Shown here: positions 13,531-27,100 of the stretch, in pieces
Layout: each line of letters begins with the position of its first letter
How positions within the stretch are numbered: the first letter of the stretch is position 1
Assembly (NCBI RefSeq): GCF_964340395.1
Contig: NC_135560.1
Span: 8,555,098-8,619,097 of the forward strand
Origin: Glandiceps talaboti
Taxonomy: Eukaryota; Hemichordata; Enteropneusta; Spengelidae
Direction of reading: 5' to 3'
Length of the DNA: 64,000 bases
The notes under the pieces: model-generated
The model's database searches: none
Told to the model about the DNA's origin: nothing
What the model saw: the letters and a program-made list of their open reading frames with translations, nothing else
Position numbers and translations under genes: made by a program

Positions 13531-13590
<60 letters not shown>
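13531..13590. repeat. (GT)n microsatellite
   Basis: Thirty uninterrupted GT units. Confidence 0.95.
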
Positions 13591-13592
<2 letters not shown>

Positions 13593-13904
13593 TTGTGCGA
13601 ATGTGTGAAAGTCAAAATCTACTGGCCAATACTGTTGGGATTGTTACTAGGGCATCCAGTTGGAGAGGTGTTGAAAACAAAGTCCTTTATACTGGTGGCT
13701 GATACACTTTAAATTGCTTAATTTTATTTGGGAGCCATACATGAAGAGTTTGATGATCAAAGCCTTGGGTATGGTACCATGAATTAGAAACCATTGAAAC
13801 CATACATGGCAGGAAGTAAGAAAGTCTTGTCTTTATGTACAAGATCTTTAAAATAAAATCATGTGTATGCCCTTCATATTACAATCCTGCTTGGTTTGGC
13901 ATAA

Positions 13905-14699
13905 ATTGACCATTGCAGACTGCAAACAGGAAGTTGAGAATACAGCGCCCTCACTCAAATTGGGGGTATCATCACCTCAGTACCGTTTCTTAAGAGCTTT
14001 GTTCCTTGTATTCTGTAGAAGTGTAAATCAGGGATGTTTTTTCATATTGTTCAGACATTGAAGAGAGCAGCAGTGCACTATGATTAACCGAGTAACCCAT
14101 ACCATGTATACCCCCAAGGTACACAAAGACTAGTCTTGCTGCTAGACGTTCAGGCTTTCTTTCGATGCTATAACTATAAGCGAACGAAGTTCGCATGTGA
14201 GGGATTGCCCGAACAGTCTAGCGAATGTCATTTTCAGACCGGACATTCCATTGAGATTACGATAAGCAGTGGGTTGGGCCATATATGCATATATATATAC
14301 TTTAATATATTCAATCTCTGCATGTAGGTGTTGACAAACACATTTATGTCATTACTGTCTTTTCAGTTTATGGTAATTGTGTTTGATGAGTGTGTAGACA
14401 TTGTCATTCACACATTTTAGTTAACGCATTGGTGGTTATTTTTACAAGTCCCTCCTTAAGATGAATATGCATGAAAATTTAGCTATTGTCCTCTGTTTGT
14501 GTTTGTCGCTAATACGGTTCTCTGATTGGCAGTTATTTATATCCTGATAACATTCGCTAGACCTCGGATGTTCCATCCTCGATAGCGTTGTTCGGCTGTG
14601 TGTCGTATTTTATCGGAAGAACATCCGAGGGCTAGCTGATAGACTACACAAAGACAGGAATTAGAGTACCACCATGGCAAATTTTGGAAAGGCCTATTG
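13905..14699. repeat. Dispersed repeat, interrupted; second copy at 63335-63550
   Basis: The segments GACTGCAAACAGGAAGTTGA, CACTCAAATTGGGGGTATCA, CATATTGTTCAGACA and GTACCACCATGGCAAATTTT occur in the same order at about 63340-63545. The copy here is split by the element at 14131-14644, so the 63-kb copy shows the empty site. Confidence 0.85.
14131..14644. mobile_element. Non-autonomous TIR element (about 0.5 kb) with 9-11 bp target duplication
   Basis: The element begins TAGTCTTGCTGCTAGACGTT and ends ATCCGAGGGCTAGCTGATAG-AC(TA). It is flanked on both sides by TACACAAAGAC (14120-14130 and 14645-14655). The related sequence at 63.5 kb has a single TACACACAGAC and no insert. Imperfect terminal inverted repeats carry AGTCT at the tip and a CCTCGGATGTTCTTCCGAT inner block. 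No transposase is encoded. A 9-11 bp duplication would suit Mutator-like elements, which is inference. Confidence 0.75.
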
Positions 14700-15164
14700 A
14701 ATAATGCATTTCAGAGATATGCCTGTGAACACACACAGATGGACAGAACTGAATGTTGTAATTTCTAGCCTTCACCCTTCATTGTAAACCACGAGCCTCT
14801 TTATAGCAGTGCTGGACTGCCACCCCTGTACACTCAAATTTTCATTGCCTCTGTGGAAAACTGCTCTGGCTAGCGAGAATGTTATCCTTGGGGTCTGTAG
14901 ATAGGATAACAAAAGAACTACTAAATAGTGTCAGGAAATATAAACACATCACAAAATTACAATAGTTTTACATGTTTTTATTTGTTAATGAATCACTCCA
15001 CAAAGTAAGTAACAAAGAATGCATATTTTTTTTAGGTAGAGAAATAGTTGCTAGTAAAAGATTTAAACTCCAACTTTGACAATATCAAATTTCAATTCTA
15101 ATTCAAGTCCTATTAGTTACTATTTCTTCAATACTAGTCAATATTAAAGAATGTTACCCCTGAC

Positions 15165-15525
15165 AAGTGAATTGATGTAGTCTACTCTCTTATCCCTATA
15201 CAAGTTAATATTTAAAATTGTCACCTGGGATGCTATCAGGTTGTTATCAGTCATACAATAATACCTCTAGATAGGTCAATAAAGGAAAATGTTACCCTTG
15301 GTAAGTCAATCTATTAATCAGGTTGTTATCAGTCATACGATAATACCTCCAGATAGGTCAATAAGCAAATGTTACCCTTGGTAAGTCAACACCTGAGATG
15401 TAATCAGATTGTTATCAGTTGTATGATAATATCTCCACATAGGTCAATAAAGGAAATTATATCACCCTTGGTAAGTCAATATCAAACAGGTGATTATCAG
15501 CAACACACTATTCCTCTAGACAAGT
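15165..15525. repeat. Degenerate tandem repeat, about 4 copies
   Basis: The blocks ATAGGTCAATAAAGGAAA, TGTTACCCTTGGTAAGTCAA and CAGGTTGTTATCAGTCATAC recur in the same order around 15.24-15.50 kb, with weaker copies before. Confidence 0.75.
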
Positions 15526-15589
15526 CGATATATGTATGCTCCCCAGGGACTTGAGGAAGCATAAAAGGGCCATTGTGCTGCTATAGATC

Positions 15590-15680
15590 CGTACCAGGGG
15601 TAATAATTGTAAAGCACTTTGAGCACAAAGTTCCCAGAGCGCTATATAAAAACAAACATTGTTATTTATTATTATATTAA
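15590..15680. repeat. LINE-tail-like sequence
   Basis: The stretch TTGTAAAGCACTTTGAGCAC, then GAGCGCTATATAAA and a TTATTATTAT tail, resembles the 3' ends of CR1/L2-type LINEs common in invertebrate deuterostomes. No coding remnant was seen next to it. Confidence 0.4.
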
Positions 15681-16069
15681 AGCGATTTTAGTTTTACTAA
15701 AGGTTTACAGAACTAAACTATAGCAGACTAGAAACTAATCCCTACAATGAAATTCTAGTTTTTTCTAAAAGGAACAGCATTTTTAATCCATCAGTGTAGT
15801 GTTATTGAAAACTACATATACATCAGACACAAATAAATTATCAAAATCACCATCATTTGGATATTCTTGGCCATATTGTCAAAAATATCAGTTGGTCATA
15901 TTTTTATACTAAAATTCATTTCATATCTGACATGTTTTATTTTACAAGTTATATTGAACAGTTCCCATCTATTTTTGCTACTTTCCATGACCTGACAAAA
16001 TGGAAACCTCAAAACCATAAGTAGGTGAAGGCCATTAAGTGTTCATTAAAGGGACATGGTCTGTAATAG

Positions 16070-16160
16070 TCTGTAAGGTACGCCGTGACGGTGTGCCCTC
16101 AAACATCGGCCAACCCCTAGGAGGCCGGTGAGGGCGAAACGTCACGACGTATCTTACAGT
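16070..16160. mobile_element. Hairpin MITE, about 90 bp
   Basis: The left arm CTGTAAGGTACGCCGTGACG pairs with the right arm CGTCACGACGTATCTTACAG, with inner GCCCTCA...GGCC against GGCCGGTGAGGGC. Related degenerate pieces with GCCCTCACAC occur near 17.3, 33.05, 34.73 and 41.2 kb. Confidence 0.75.
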
Positions 16161-17845
16161 CTAGGTCTGTTTGTGTACATACTAAACATATGCAATACTG
16201 ACGGCAACTCTTCTAGAAGCATATCTCAGTCTACATAGCATTATAGAAGTGGTTAGAATATGTACAAAGATGGTTGGCAACGAAAACTAGTCTTACTTGA
16301 ATTTATTGGTAACTAAAGAAATATGTCATGATGTCATAATTGTATCAGATCTGAATAGCTGGTGAGAGTTCTACACGATTCAACATGTTTGTAGTTGGAA
16401 TAATGTAACAATATAAAGCAAAAGTGACCACCTAAAGCCCACAAAGTTACAGACTGTGTCCCTCTAAGGTAGAATGTGTGTGCGTGTGTGTGTGGGGGGG
16501 GGGGGGAGTCACTGAAAACCAAAGTTCTTAAAACTAAAACATCTTTAAACTTTATCAAATGAAACCTTGTTCCTAGTCCTTTTGAAATAATAAAAGAAAT
16601 TTGGGGTTCATGATCAGGAAATTGACAATCTTTTATTTTTCCCAGCGAGTTGACACAGTAAATGGCAGCCATATTGGATTCTAAAGTGGCACAACTTTGA
16701 TATCATATTGACCTCTATTTAAAAATTCATACGGTGACCCCTCATTTTTTTTCTTGATTGAACTGAATGGGGTTGAGTTTTCTTGAACAAAGTAACAGAA
16801 AAAGTTAATGGTACTATTTCTTGCAAAATCTTAGTTAGGTAAAACTTTCAAGTGACACTACCAATAATCATTTAAAGATGACTAAAACTTAATTTGGTCA
16901 ACATCTAACCTTGACCATTCTTCAGTACATATTTTCATAGAGACTTCATTCAAGTGTCTAACCCCATTTATTAGAGTGACCTTTGACTGTGACCTTGAGG
17001 GTTGGCTATCAATAATCATAACATTATGATTAAAACTAAAATTTGGGTCTACATCTAATGGTGACCATTCTATAATACTGGTAATCCCTTCTTGAATATC
17101 AAACATCTGTCTACACTTCACTGAATTTTATCTTGCAAGACTGACATGAACTCCGAGTTCATAGCTACAACAACAAAAATTCTACTTTCAAGGTCTAAAA
17201 GAGTCTTCTCAAAATTTTGACTGTGACTAGAAATTTTTGTTTATAACTTTTATCTTCTGCTCTGCATATAGAATGTAAGATACCTTTTGTCGCTACATCA
17301 TCAATTGCCTTGCTCTGAAGGGGTTGATCGATGTATGAGGGTGCCCTAACATGGCATACCTTACACACTATTCTGGATGTAGATCAAATCAATTAAATCT
17401 ACAACGTAAGTATAAAACAAAACCAAGCAATATAAAGTAAAAAATAAATGAACAGGACGGAAATGTAAAAAAAAAACATTCAAAAACATAAAACGAAGAA
17501 ATGGATTGAACAATCAATAAATAAATAAATAAATAAATATATAAACAATAATCTCTGTTAGTTTTGGAGAAAAAAACTCCCATTTTTTACTAAGAAATCT
17601 TGAAATTTTGAATGGCCTATAGTCTATCATTTTAAATTTGACACTAATGTGTACACTATAATATGTTAAATAATTTAGACTAAAAGACTGGAGCTCTCAC
17701 ATTTACCAAAGACAAAAAAGGAGAAATCATTCAAAGTTTCATCAGTATGATTGGTCCTCCGACTACGGTAGTCACTGTTTACTATAATTTGAATAAATGA
17801 CAAAATTTAAATATTGAAAGTCAAATGTTATGTCAACATTCTCAG

Positions 17846-18098
17846 CCAATGAAAAGTCTTGTCACTGATGTAACTTCATCAGCCAATCAAATGACGTCAC
17901 TGATGTAACTTCCTGAACCAATGACAAGCATTGACACTGATGTAACTTCCTGAACCAATGAAAAACATTGACACTGATGTAACTTCCTGAGCCAATGAAA
18001 AACATTGACACTGATGTAACTTCCTGACCAATGAAAAACCTTGTAACTGATATAACCTCCTTGAATAATGCAACTTAAATTCCTCGGCCAATGAAGAG
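17846..18098. repeat. 37-bp tandem array beyond the PIGB stop codon
   Basis: About six copies of a unit containing ACTGATGTAACTTCCTGA and CCAATGAAAAACATTGAC. On the minus strand they lie in the expected PIGB 3' UTR. One copy contains a perfect CRE-like TGACGTCA near 17893, and every copy has an ATTGG/CCAAT core. Confidence 0.85.
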
Positions 18099-18121
18099 CT
18101 TTGCAACTCATATTATGGTAA

Positions 18122-21100
18122 TCAAAAGTTGCCATTGAAGTCTGGTGGCATTCTGGGAGATTTCCGATACACCAACACTTTCTTGCCAATCCTACCATCT
18201 GGGAAATGAGTATGGAAGAACTTGGATACCTGCAATGTATGGCAAGGAAACTCAATCAACATTAAATTCCTAAAATATCATGCACTAAAGGCCCAGTCCC
18301 AGTAACTTTACACCACTTTTTGTCCACTGAAAAATCCACAAAACCTTTACATGAAAAGGTTCAAATCATTCTGATTAGCCATATAGCTGAATTATTTCTC
18401 AAGAAGCCTTTGACAGTACTGTGAATACTGGCTTGACGTCAGTGTGTAAATAGTTGTGAAAGTGGTACAATTCATTTCCTATTGTCAACAAATTGTTCTT
18501 TGTGGAATTCTGATAGAGATTGATCACATGAAAATCATACAAAGTATCAATTTGATAAAAATCTGATGTAGTGTACAGGTCGTGATTTCTTTTTGGCTGT
18601 TCTGTTTACTGTCGTTTGTTCTTTTAGCATAGAGCCACTAATAAAATTTTGATAATAATAATATTAATAAGGATGATAATCATTTCAATAGTACTTACCT
18701 GTTGATAATCATGTTCCTTCAGAAAGGATTTAATTTTCTGCAAAATGATGAGATATTTTAGTTTAATATCTATATGAGATTATATCAATGACCTAGTTTC
18801 TACTACAGAACAACCCATGAATACCTATACTAGTATTAACTCATGATTAACTTGGTTACGTTGTTCATTATTGACTGTAACAAAGTCACACATCCAGCTA
18901 CTTGACAGAATGTACATGTGTGCTCACTTAAGTTTATGAAAAATAAATATCTGACTACCTAGGTTTATGAGAAATAAGTGTACATTACTGCTTAGTTCAA
19001 TGACAAATGACGCATCATATGTATGGCTATGCATGAATGGATACTAAGATTTGTGAGCGATAACAATGTATACTGCATAGGTCGATGGGAAAAGAATGTC
19101 TGACTGCCTGGGTCTATGTGAAAGGAATAAAATTCATTTAGAAATACCTAGGTCTATGAGAACTGAATAAAGTATATTTCGGATTCCCTAGCTCTTTGAA
19201 AAATAGCATCTGACTATCTCGGCCTAGGCAAACTGAATAAAGTACAATTAGAACTGAACTACCTAGGTCTATGAGATATGACTAAAAGTACATTTAGGAC
19301 TGCTTAGGTCTGTGAGAAATAAAGTACAGTAACAACTTCCTAAGTTTGTATGTAATTATCTATAGGTGCATGACCAGCGATCACGATGGCAATGAGTCTG
19401 AAGTTCAGCAAGTATCTGATGTATATCCAAATTTGAATCTGATTCATGTGCTGTTAACACAAGATATAGATATGTTACATAATTTGAAAAGATAACAATT
19501 TTGTGTATTTCGTCTCTTTAACAACTTATTTTTAACTTATACGGTATCTTGTCTACTTACTGGCCGAAGTACACTGTAAAATACTAATAATGTGGGTTGC
19601 TTCTTAGCTTCACCATATCTTGTAGTTAACCACTTCTTCGGATTTCGGTAAAATCGGTCAGCTTCTTCACGGTAATCTGTTTTATTCTTCAAGTTTGGAG
19701 AGCAATCCAGGAACTTCATCTGAGTCTTGTAGTGTAGGTGACTAGGAGTAGAAATGACAACATTGAGTGTAGGTGACTAGGAGTAGAAATGACAACATTG
19801 AGTGATATAAGTCAATGGGAAAATGTGTATGACACTCAGTTTGTCAATATAAACAACACTGCAGACTAACCAGGCACAGAGTCAATGGTGGACAGATTCA
19901 TGATTGAAATGGGTTGAATGGCAAGGCATTAAGGGTTGAATGGCAAGGCATTAAGAATGTGAGTCTTAACTGTAGTAAGGGGTTGAATGGCAAGGCATTA
20001 AGAATGTAACAACCTTACCTGTAGTAAGGGGTTGAATGGCAGGGCATTAAGGGTTGAATGGCAGGGCCTTAAGAATGTGACAGTCTTATCTGTAGTATGG
20101 GGTTGAATGGCAGGGCATTAGGGTTGAATGGCAAGGGATTAAGAATGTGACAGTCTTTGCTGTAGTAACGGATTGAATGGCAAGACATTTAGGGTTGAAT
20201 GGCAAGGCATTAAGAATGTAGCACTCTTACTGGTAGTAAGGGGTTGAATGGCAAGGCATTAAGAATGTGACAGTCTTACCTGTAGTAAGGGGTTGAATGG
20301 CAGGGCATTAGGGTTGAATGGCAAGGCATTAAGAATGTGAGTCTTACCTGTAGTAAGGGGTTGAATGGCAGGGCATTAGGGTTGAATGGCAAAGCATTAA
20401 GAATGTGACAGTCTTACCTGTAGTAAGGGGTTGAATGGCAGGGCATTAGGGTTGAATGGCAGGGCATTAAGAATGTGACAGTCTTACCTGTAGTAAGGGG
20501 TTGAATGGCAAAGCATTAAGAATGTGACAGTCTTACCTGTAGTAAGGGGTTGAATGGCAGGGCATTAGGGTTGAATGGCAGGGCATTAAGAATGTGACAG
20601 TCTTACCTGTAGTAAGGGGTTGAATGGCAGGGCATTGAGGGTCGAATGGCAAAGCATCAAGAATATGACAGTCTTACCTGTAGTAAGGGGTTGAATGGCA
20701 AGGCATTAAGAATGTGACAGACGGTAGCTTATTTGTCTGTTTGGTGTTCTGACATAAACTTTGTATGTAGGGCATTACATCCATGGTTCCTCTTTGGTGT
20801 AACATACCAAAGTACAATGCTAATGGTAGATTGGTAATTAGAAGACCAAGGATTAGGAAGGAGCCCCAGGTTGTTGTCTTACTGCAGGTATACATAGCCT
20901 GGCCTGTAAAAGTATAACATTATCAAAACATAAGACTCTAGAATTTCCATATTTTCAACATTTCATGCTGTACATGTATGTAGAAGTCTTGGAATCAGGA
21001 TTTCATGCAAACTTTCATATTTGAATTGAGTTTAAGATTTCACAAACTTTCCTGATTTATAACCAATATTTTATAACATTCTAAAATTTGAAATCAAGAT

Positions 21101-24100
21101 TTTATGAAGTTTCTAGATTTGAAAGCAAGATTTTATGAGTTTTCTAAATTTGAAAATAAGATTATATCAAGTTTCTAAATTCAAGCAATGATTTTATCAA
21201 GTTCCTAAAACTGAAACAGATTTTATGTAGTTTCTAAATTTGAAACAAATATTTTATGAAGTTTCTAAATTTGAAACTAAGATTTTTATGACATTTCTAA
21301 ATTTAAAACAAAGATATAGAAGTTTCTAAAGTTTCTAAATTTGAAATGAAGCTCCTAGATTTGACAAAAATACTACTGTACAGTCAAAATACAGCAACTG
21401 CTTCTATTACAAGTTGACTTTCTTATTATGGTCTATCATACCTGAATAACATCCCATAATACTTTTCCAGTTATACTTACCACAAAAGAACATTGCAATA
21501 GGAAGGATAGATAGCAGAAACCGGAATTCTTTGTGACTTAGAAGGCTAGAAATTCAAATAAAAACAAGAAAGAGTTGTAGGTACGTGGTTACACTAGAGT
21601 TTAGAAGTTTGGAGCTAGTAATAAAATGAACCACATCACTAAAATGTTGTTTTTTTGTATGATAACACGTTGCTTTCTTATACCCTTCAGTGATTGGCTT
21701 AGACCATGTCATGTGGTATGGACTAGTTTCCTATAGTGACCTTAATTTGCATACAGTAGGTATTATTTGTTTTCTATTCACCCTAGGGCTAGTTCTAGTG
21801 CTAACACAGCAGCTCTATGCTCCACTATCATAAATTTGCTGCCGAAAAGAACTGAGTCATAAAATAGCAAGATTTTGCATTCACACAGAGAAAAGAGTAA
21901 TTGGGTTTTCGAAAGGAGTGTTTTCAGACTTTTGTGAAAAAAGTGGCACAACTCTCCAAGATGTAGAGAAAAATTCTGATATGTTCCATTATCAAAATAT
22001 TCTATGCAGCACCTCAAAGGAATGATAGTCAAATGTATTAATTGCGAGAGAATGTGATGTATTGTAAAACGCTGTAAAATGCTTATTGCCTAGCTATATT
22101 CAGGCATAATAAGACATCATGTTACCCCTTGTGTTACTATGTAGCAACTATTTCTCTCAGGTGAAAAAAAAAACTCCCCAGGGTAATAGAAATCACATAG
22201 TGCCTTCATGGTCAGGAAGTACGAGCTAAATAATGACCTACCTGTAGACACCAACCGTCCACATCATCAAATATATCAAACACCTGTACTTTTTGTCTGC
22301 CCAGCATTTCTTGACACCAAAAATAAAGGGAATAAGGTGTGTTCCCATGACAACAGGTATGCCAGTCACAAAATACCAGTAAAAAGGGTTTGAGCCATAG
22401 TGAGCACCAATGTCACCAAAAAAATTCATCTTCAAAAAGTTATATTGCACAAACACCCACTGTGAAAGAGGAAACAAAACTAAATTATGTACTATGAATA
22501 TTAAATGGACGGTTTGTTTATTAGTATCGAATACATGGCAACTTTTCTACAAAAGCTGGTCTGACTTTTCAAATACTCCATTTGTCACAAGTTTCTACAA
22601 TACTTCATTATGCAATACCTGGCCGTCTTCACCAATACTACATTTTCTTACAATACCTGTGCAACTTTATATTACAACCCGTGAAAAAACATCAGTGCAT
22701 TTGCTTGAATGAAGTGAGCTGAGGACAGTTTATCACTTTGTTTATATCTGTGGAAGTTATAATGTAACAGTAACAGTTGGGCTTGATTGTTATAATGTGT
22801 ACTGTTCTATCAGTAAACAGCGTTAACTTATGGGATCCAAGCTCCTGTGGTGTTTATGCTTTAATAAGTTACTAATTACACAGTATGTCTTTGCATGACT
22901 CATGTCTCATTCCTGCTACCACAAGCATGCAAACACACCAGTATTTTTTCATGGGTTGTAATACTATATTTGAATACTTTTAGTACACTACCAACCTTGC
23001 CATAGAAGATTCTATCAATACCAACTGACCAGGCTGTGGCACAAATTCTGTAGGTAAAGCAAACAATCATTTCACATGAGGTTACGTTTCGTGAAGACAG
23101 ACAAAAATTACACAATATATGGCAAACTCAGCTGTGAAAATAACAATAGAGAGAATTACACATTATATCCTGTTTTACTTTGAAGTCCATTTTATTGAAC
23201 TTCTTTATCACAGGTCTGCTTTATGTTTTATCTTCAATATCATTTTAAAGTTGCACTAGCTGGAATGTTTTCTAAAACTGTTTTGTTAGACAATGACTAA
23301 GTAAAACTATCATACACTCCAGACAGTATTGAATCACCTGTGGGTAAACATAGTACACATAACATGGTACAATAAATCCAACAAAGTGATTTTTGGGTCC
23401 TCATCTAAAATGTCCCCCCCCCCCCCCCCATGCAATCACAATTTCAACCTGTTACTGCACTACTTATGGATAAATCACTCATAATTAACATGTACAAAGT
23501 TTAATTATTAGTATTTAACAATTTTCAGTAAATTCATTTGAAAAAAATTCTCAAGTTACACCTAGACTAAAGTATTTCACTTTAAGTCATTTTAAATGGC
23601 ACTTAGGTTAATGAGAATTCATGATCTTTATCATTACTATTAAATACTTACCCAACTGGTAAGACACCAAGAAATATAAGTCTAAGTTTACTTTCAGCAC
23701 GGCTGAAATGCCATAAACAGAGTGGAAACCATACAATGGCTGCGGTAGGTCTAATGATAATTGCAAGGGCTGCTATTGATAGATAAATCCAGTTGGGAAA
23801 TCTGTTAAAAAAGAACATCAAAGAATTGGTGAAGAAATTAGGTAACATTCAATGATGTTAGGGACAATTGCACAACGTCACACAAGCTCAATAAGGGAAC
23901 ATCATTCGTTTAGGTCAAAAACCCCTCTCCCCTCCCCCTAAAAGAATGTTCACAAGTGCGACACCACAAGTTTATATATGATATAAACCATGATGCTAAA
24001 TATAGTGTTTATACCATTACGATTGATGTAATGCAAAAATAACTGGCTACTCTCCAATTTCTTGCTGGCTGCTTTTCAGAAATTTTTTTTTTTAATTTTT

Positions 24101-27100
24101 ATTTGTTTCAACAACTATGTATCCATTGTTGGGTAGACTCATGCATCTACCACATAGGCATTTTAGCCTACTTTCTCCAATTTTACCAACTACTTTTCAA
24201 ATTAGTTATATTACTGTATAACATATATTTTCAATAAATCTTTTGCATCAAATTTAAACTCTCCATTACAGCATACCCCTCAACTCAAGCTCTTCCCATC
24301 AGTGTTTGTATATAAGTTTTTTTTATACCTACATAATTTTCAAATTCTGGTCCTACCTTTTTGTTTTATCGTCCAGAAAGTCAGTAGGCCATGGGTAATA
24401 GTATAAAGCAATAATTAACAAGATCATTTCCATGGTATTAGACAGTGTTCTTGTTGCTACGTAACATACAAACCATGACGTCAGGTAACTTAGCAACTGT
24501 GATTATCGTAGTTAAGGCAAAACAAAAACTTTCACTGAAAAAGAAGTGAATGTTTGGCTATACTGCATCATTATTTTGAGTTTTCTAGACTTAGTTTGGT
24601 TAATTTCTATATTTCTTTTTATATGTTCAACATTTTTAAAGCTGCACTGTCTGAAACACAAACATTTTTCGAAAACGTTTAGTTAGATATACTGACTTAC
24701 TCATAATATCGTACACACTGAACAGTATTAAGGCCTAAACAAATTAATTGTTTGGTTCCAGTTACCCGACCCCACCTAGCTTTCCATTGCTGACCCTAAA
24801 CTTTTTTTTATGTACTTGAGAAAAAATAATAAAATCGCAAAAATTGTGAAGTCTCACGAGAAATAGTGGATGCCGAAACTGCCATCAACGTAAAAAGACA
24901 CTCTAAAACTGTTCTTCCAATCTGTAATGGCTGTACATCTGATAGGATGAAATAAACAACACAGAGACCATTTGGAAAACAATGGAAAACCTGAACTAGA
25001 CACTCACACTGAAAAAAAAATAGAATAAAAATCTATCTACCCCACTTATTCTAAAATTTAGCATAATCGGAACCACATTTTTTTAAATTAGGCCTAAGTC
25101 ACCTGTGTGTAAACATATTTGTGTAGCAATATATCCAAACAAATTTATTTTTAAGTCTGCACCCAAAAATCAGTGCCCCGACTGAATCATGATTTCAACT
25201 TATTACTAAACTATTGCAAATCTGGGTGTGCACACATGAATCTAAATTTCTTCCCTCTTTATCCTAAGATATTAAACATAGCACATATCTTTACACAATG
25301 TAGTTGAGAGGAGAAAAGTTGGTCAGAGTCAGGACTCAAACACAAGACCCTCTGAGCACTAGAAGGGTGCATAATACCAACTGTGCACTACTGACGTCGA
25401 TCTACCCTAACACACAAATTTAGTGATATTCCTTGTAATGATATGTGATTAATGCAGAATTTGATTTGTCAAAGGATACAACCCAGTATGCAATTTCTGA
25501 TCCAAATAATCTCTGACCCAGCTTGTAGAGGTACACATCTCCAATGGCAGTAAAGAATCCTTGAAGCAGTCTAGGAAAAAGGATCTTGGTAAAAGAGAGA
25601 AAATGAAGAAATTAATTCTAATTACAGCATTGCCATGAATGAATAAATTCACTATTTACTTCATTTTTTGTAGGGATTCTTTCATTATAGTATTCAGAAA
25701 AATAATTTTTACTACAAAACTGAAACTTTATCATCAGAAATTGTGTGCATTTACATAACAATATAATCACTTTGTTATGCTCAATAGCCTCTGTGTAAGG
25801 AAAGGCATGAATTTGAACTTGACCTGTGACCTCTACCATTAGGGACAATTATGATGAATATCTAGTCACTCAACATTTATGAAGACACTTGGAAAGTTTT
25901 AGAATGTTGCCATGGAAACAAAAAGCTCACTCATAGCTACATTTGTTATATTTGAAGAGTTTTTAAACATTATTGCTAATGTTAAGAAAAATTGGGCAAA
26001 ATTGATGGTCATGTGTTTAACATATTGTTACAGCATACAGATTCCAATCATGAATAAATCTCATTTTTGTTTTCTTAATCAAAGTAATTTTGATACAGAC
26101 CATAACATTTCATCTATGCTTACCAGCAACATCGGATGGTCAATCTCAAGCCACTTCAGGAATTTAAATACACCTGCAAATATCAACGGATGTGTATAAC
26201 CCCTGAGATCATATTTCCATTCCCAGGTCAAGTGACCATAAGTACAACGTGGTTAAGGATCAATTCATTCATTCTATCAGTCCAAGTCACCTCTCTCATC
26301 ATCAATGTGAGAGTTATGTAAATTTGGTTTTATCAGTGTTACAGATATTCTTGTGTTTAACATGCCAGTTTATATTATGGAGCTCTAATCTATTTATAAT
26401 TTATGTAAAAAAAAAGAAGCTCTAATCTAAATGGTGTATAGTAGAAATATTTATACAGGGACAGATTAGGAGTCATGGGACTAAGTCAATCTAATTAAAA
26501 TCTAACGCAGTGAATACGGCACGATTTCTTTACTTACATCTGTTTCCAACGTTTATTGTCGTTTGTTCTTTTATGTTCTGTGAGTGGGCACCTTCTTGCT
26601 ACATTTGACACTATAGGAGTTCATGTTCAATCTTGTGCATTGAGTAACCCACTCAACCAATAAGAATGTGTCTTGCATCGAAAGCTTACGGGTACGGTAC
26701 CTCAGAACACCCTGTTGGAAAAGAGCTCAAGTAGAGAGGGCGCAGATTTTGATTGGCTCTGCATACATGTGAGATCTGTACGTGAATTTGATTTGAATTC
26801 CTATAGTCAGATGTAGGAATTGAGGTGCTCTGCAGTCACAGAACAACAAAATTGGAAACAAATGACAATAAACAAAAGGACACAGAGGTAAATAACGAAA
26901 TCAAGCCATATTTGAATCAGATTGGGACGAAGTATAATTCAACATACACACTGTTTTATGATGAAGACCCTGAAGGAGACCCAAGGACTTGCATCAAAAG
27001 CTATGATTTTTCTGAGCATTTTGGTATCTGGTGTACTATACAACTCAAAGAAAAAGTCCCCAATAAATATTCATTATGATAAAAAATGTACACAAGATTT

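Larger units (their letters stand above)
10915..18121. other. Convergent intergenic region between CCPG1 and PIGB
   Basis: No coding exon was recognised. It contains the presumptive 3' UTRs of both convergent genes, a (GT)n tract, a 514-bp inserted element inside a dispersed repeat, a degenerate tandem array around 15.2-15.5 kb, a LINE-tail-like stretch around 15.6 kb, a hairpin MITE at 16.07-16.16 kb and a 37-bp tandem array just beyond the PIGB stop. Confidence 0.6.

Noticed and set aside
17887-18255. 122-codon minus-strand frame at the PIGB end
   Set aside because: Out of frame with PIGB exon 12, and its second half is the 37-bp array.
19741-19776. Distal duplicated acceptor as the true start of PIGB exon 10
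   Set aside because: It adds 35 nt and shifts frame, whereas the proximal acceptor gives the conserved S-H-x-H start of the exon.
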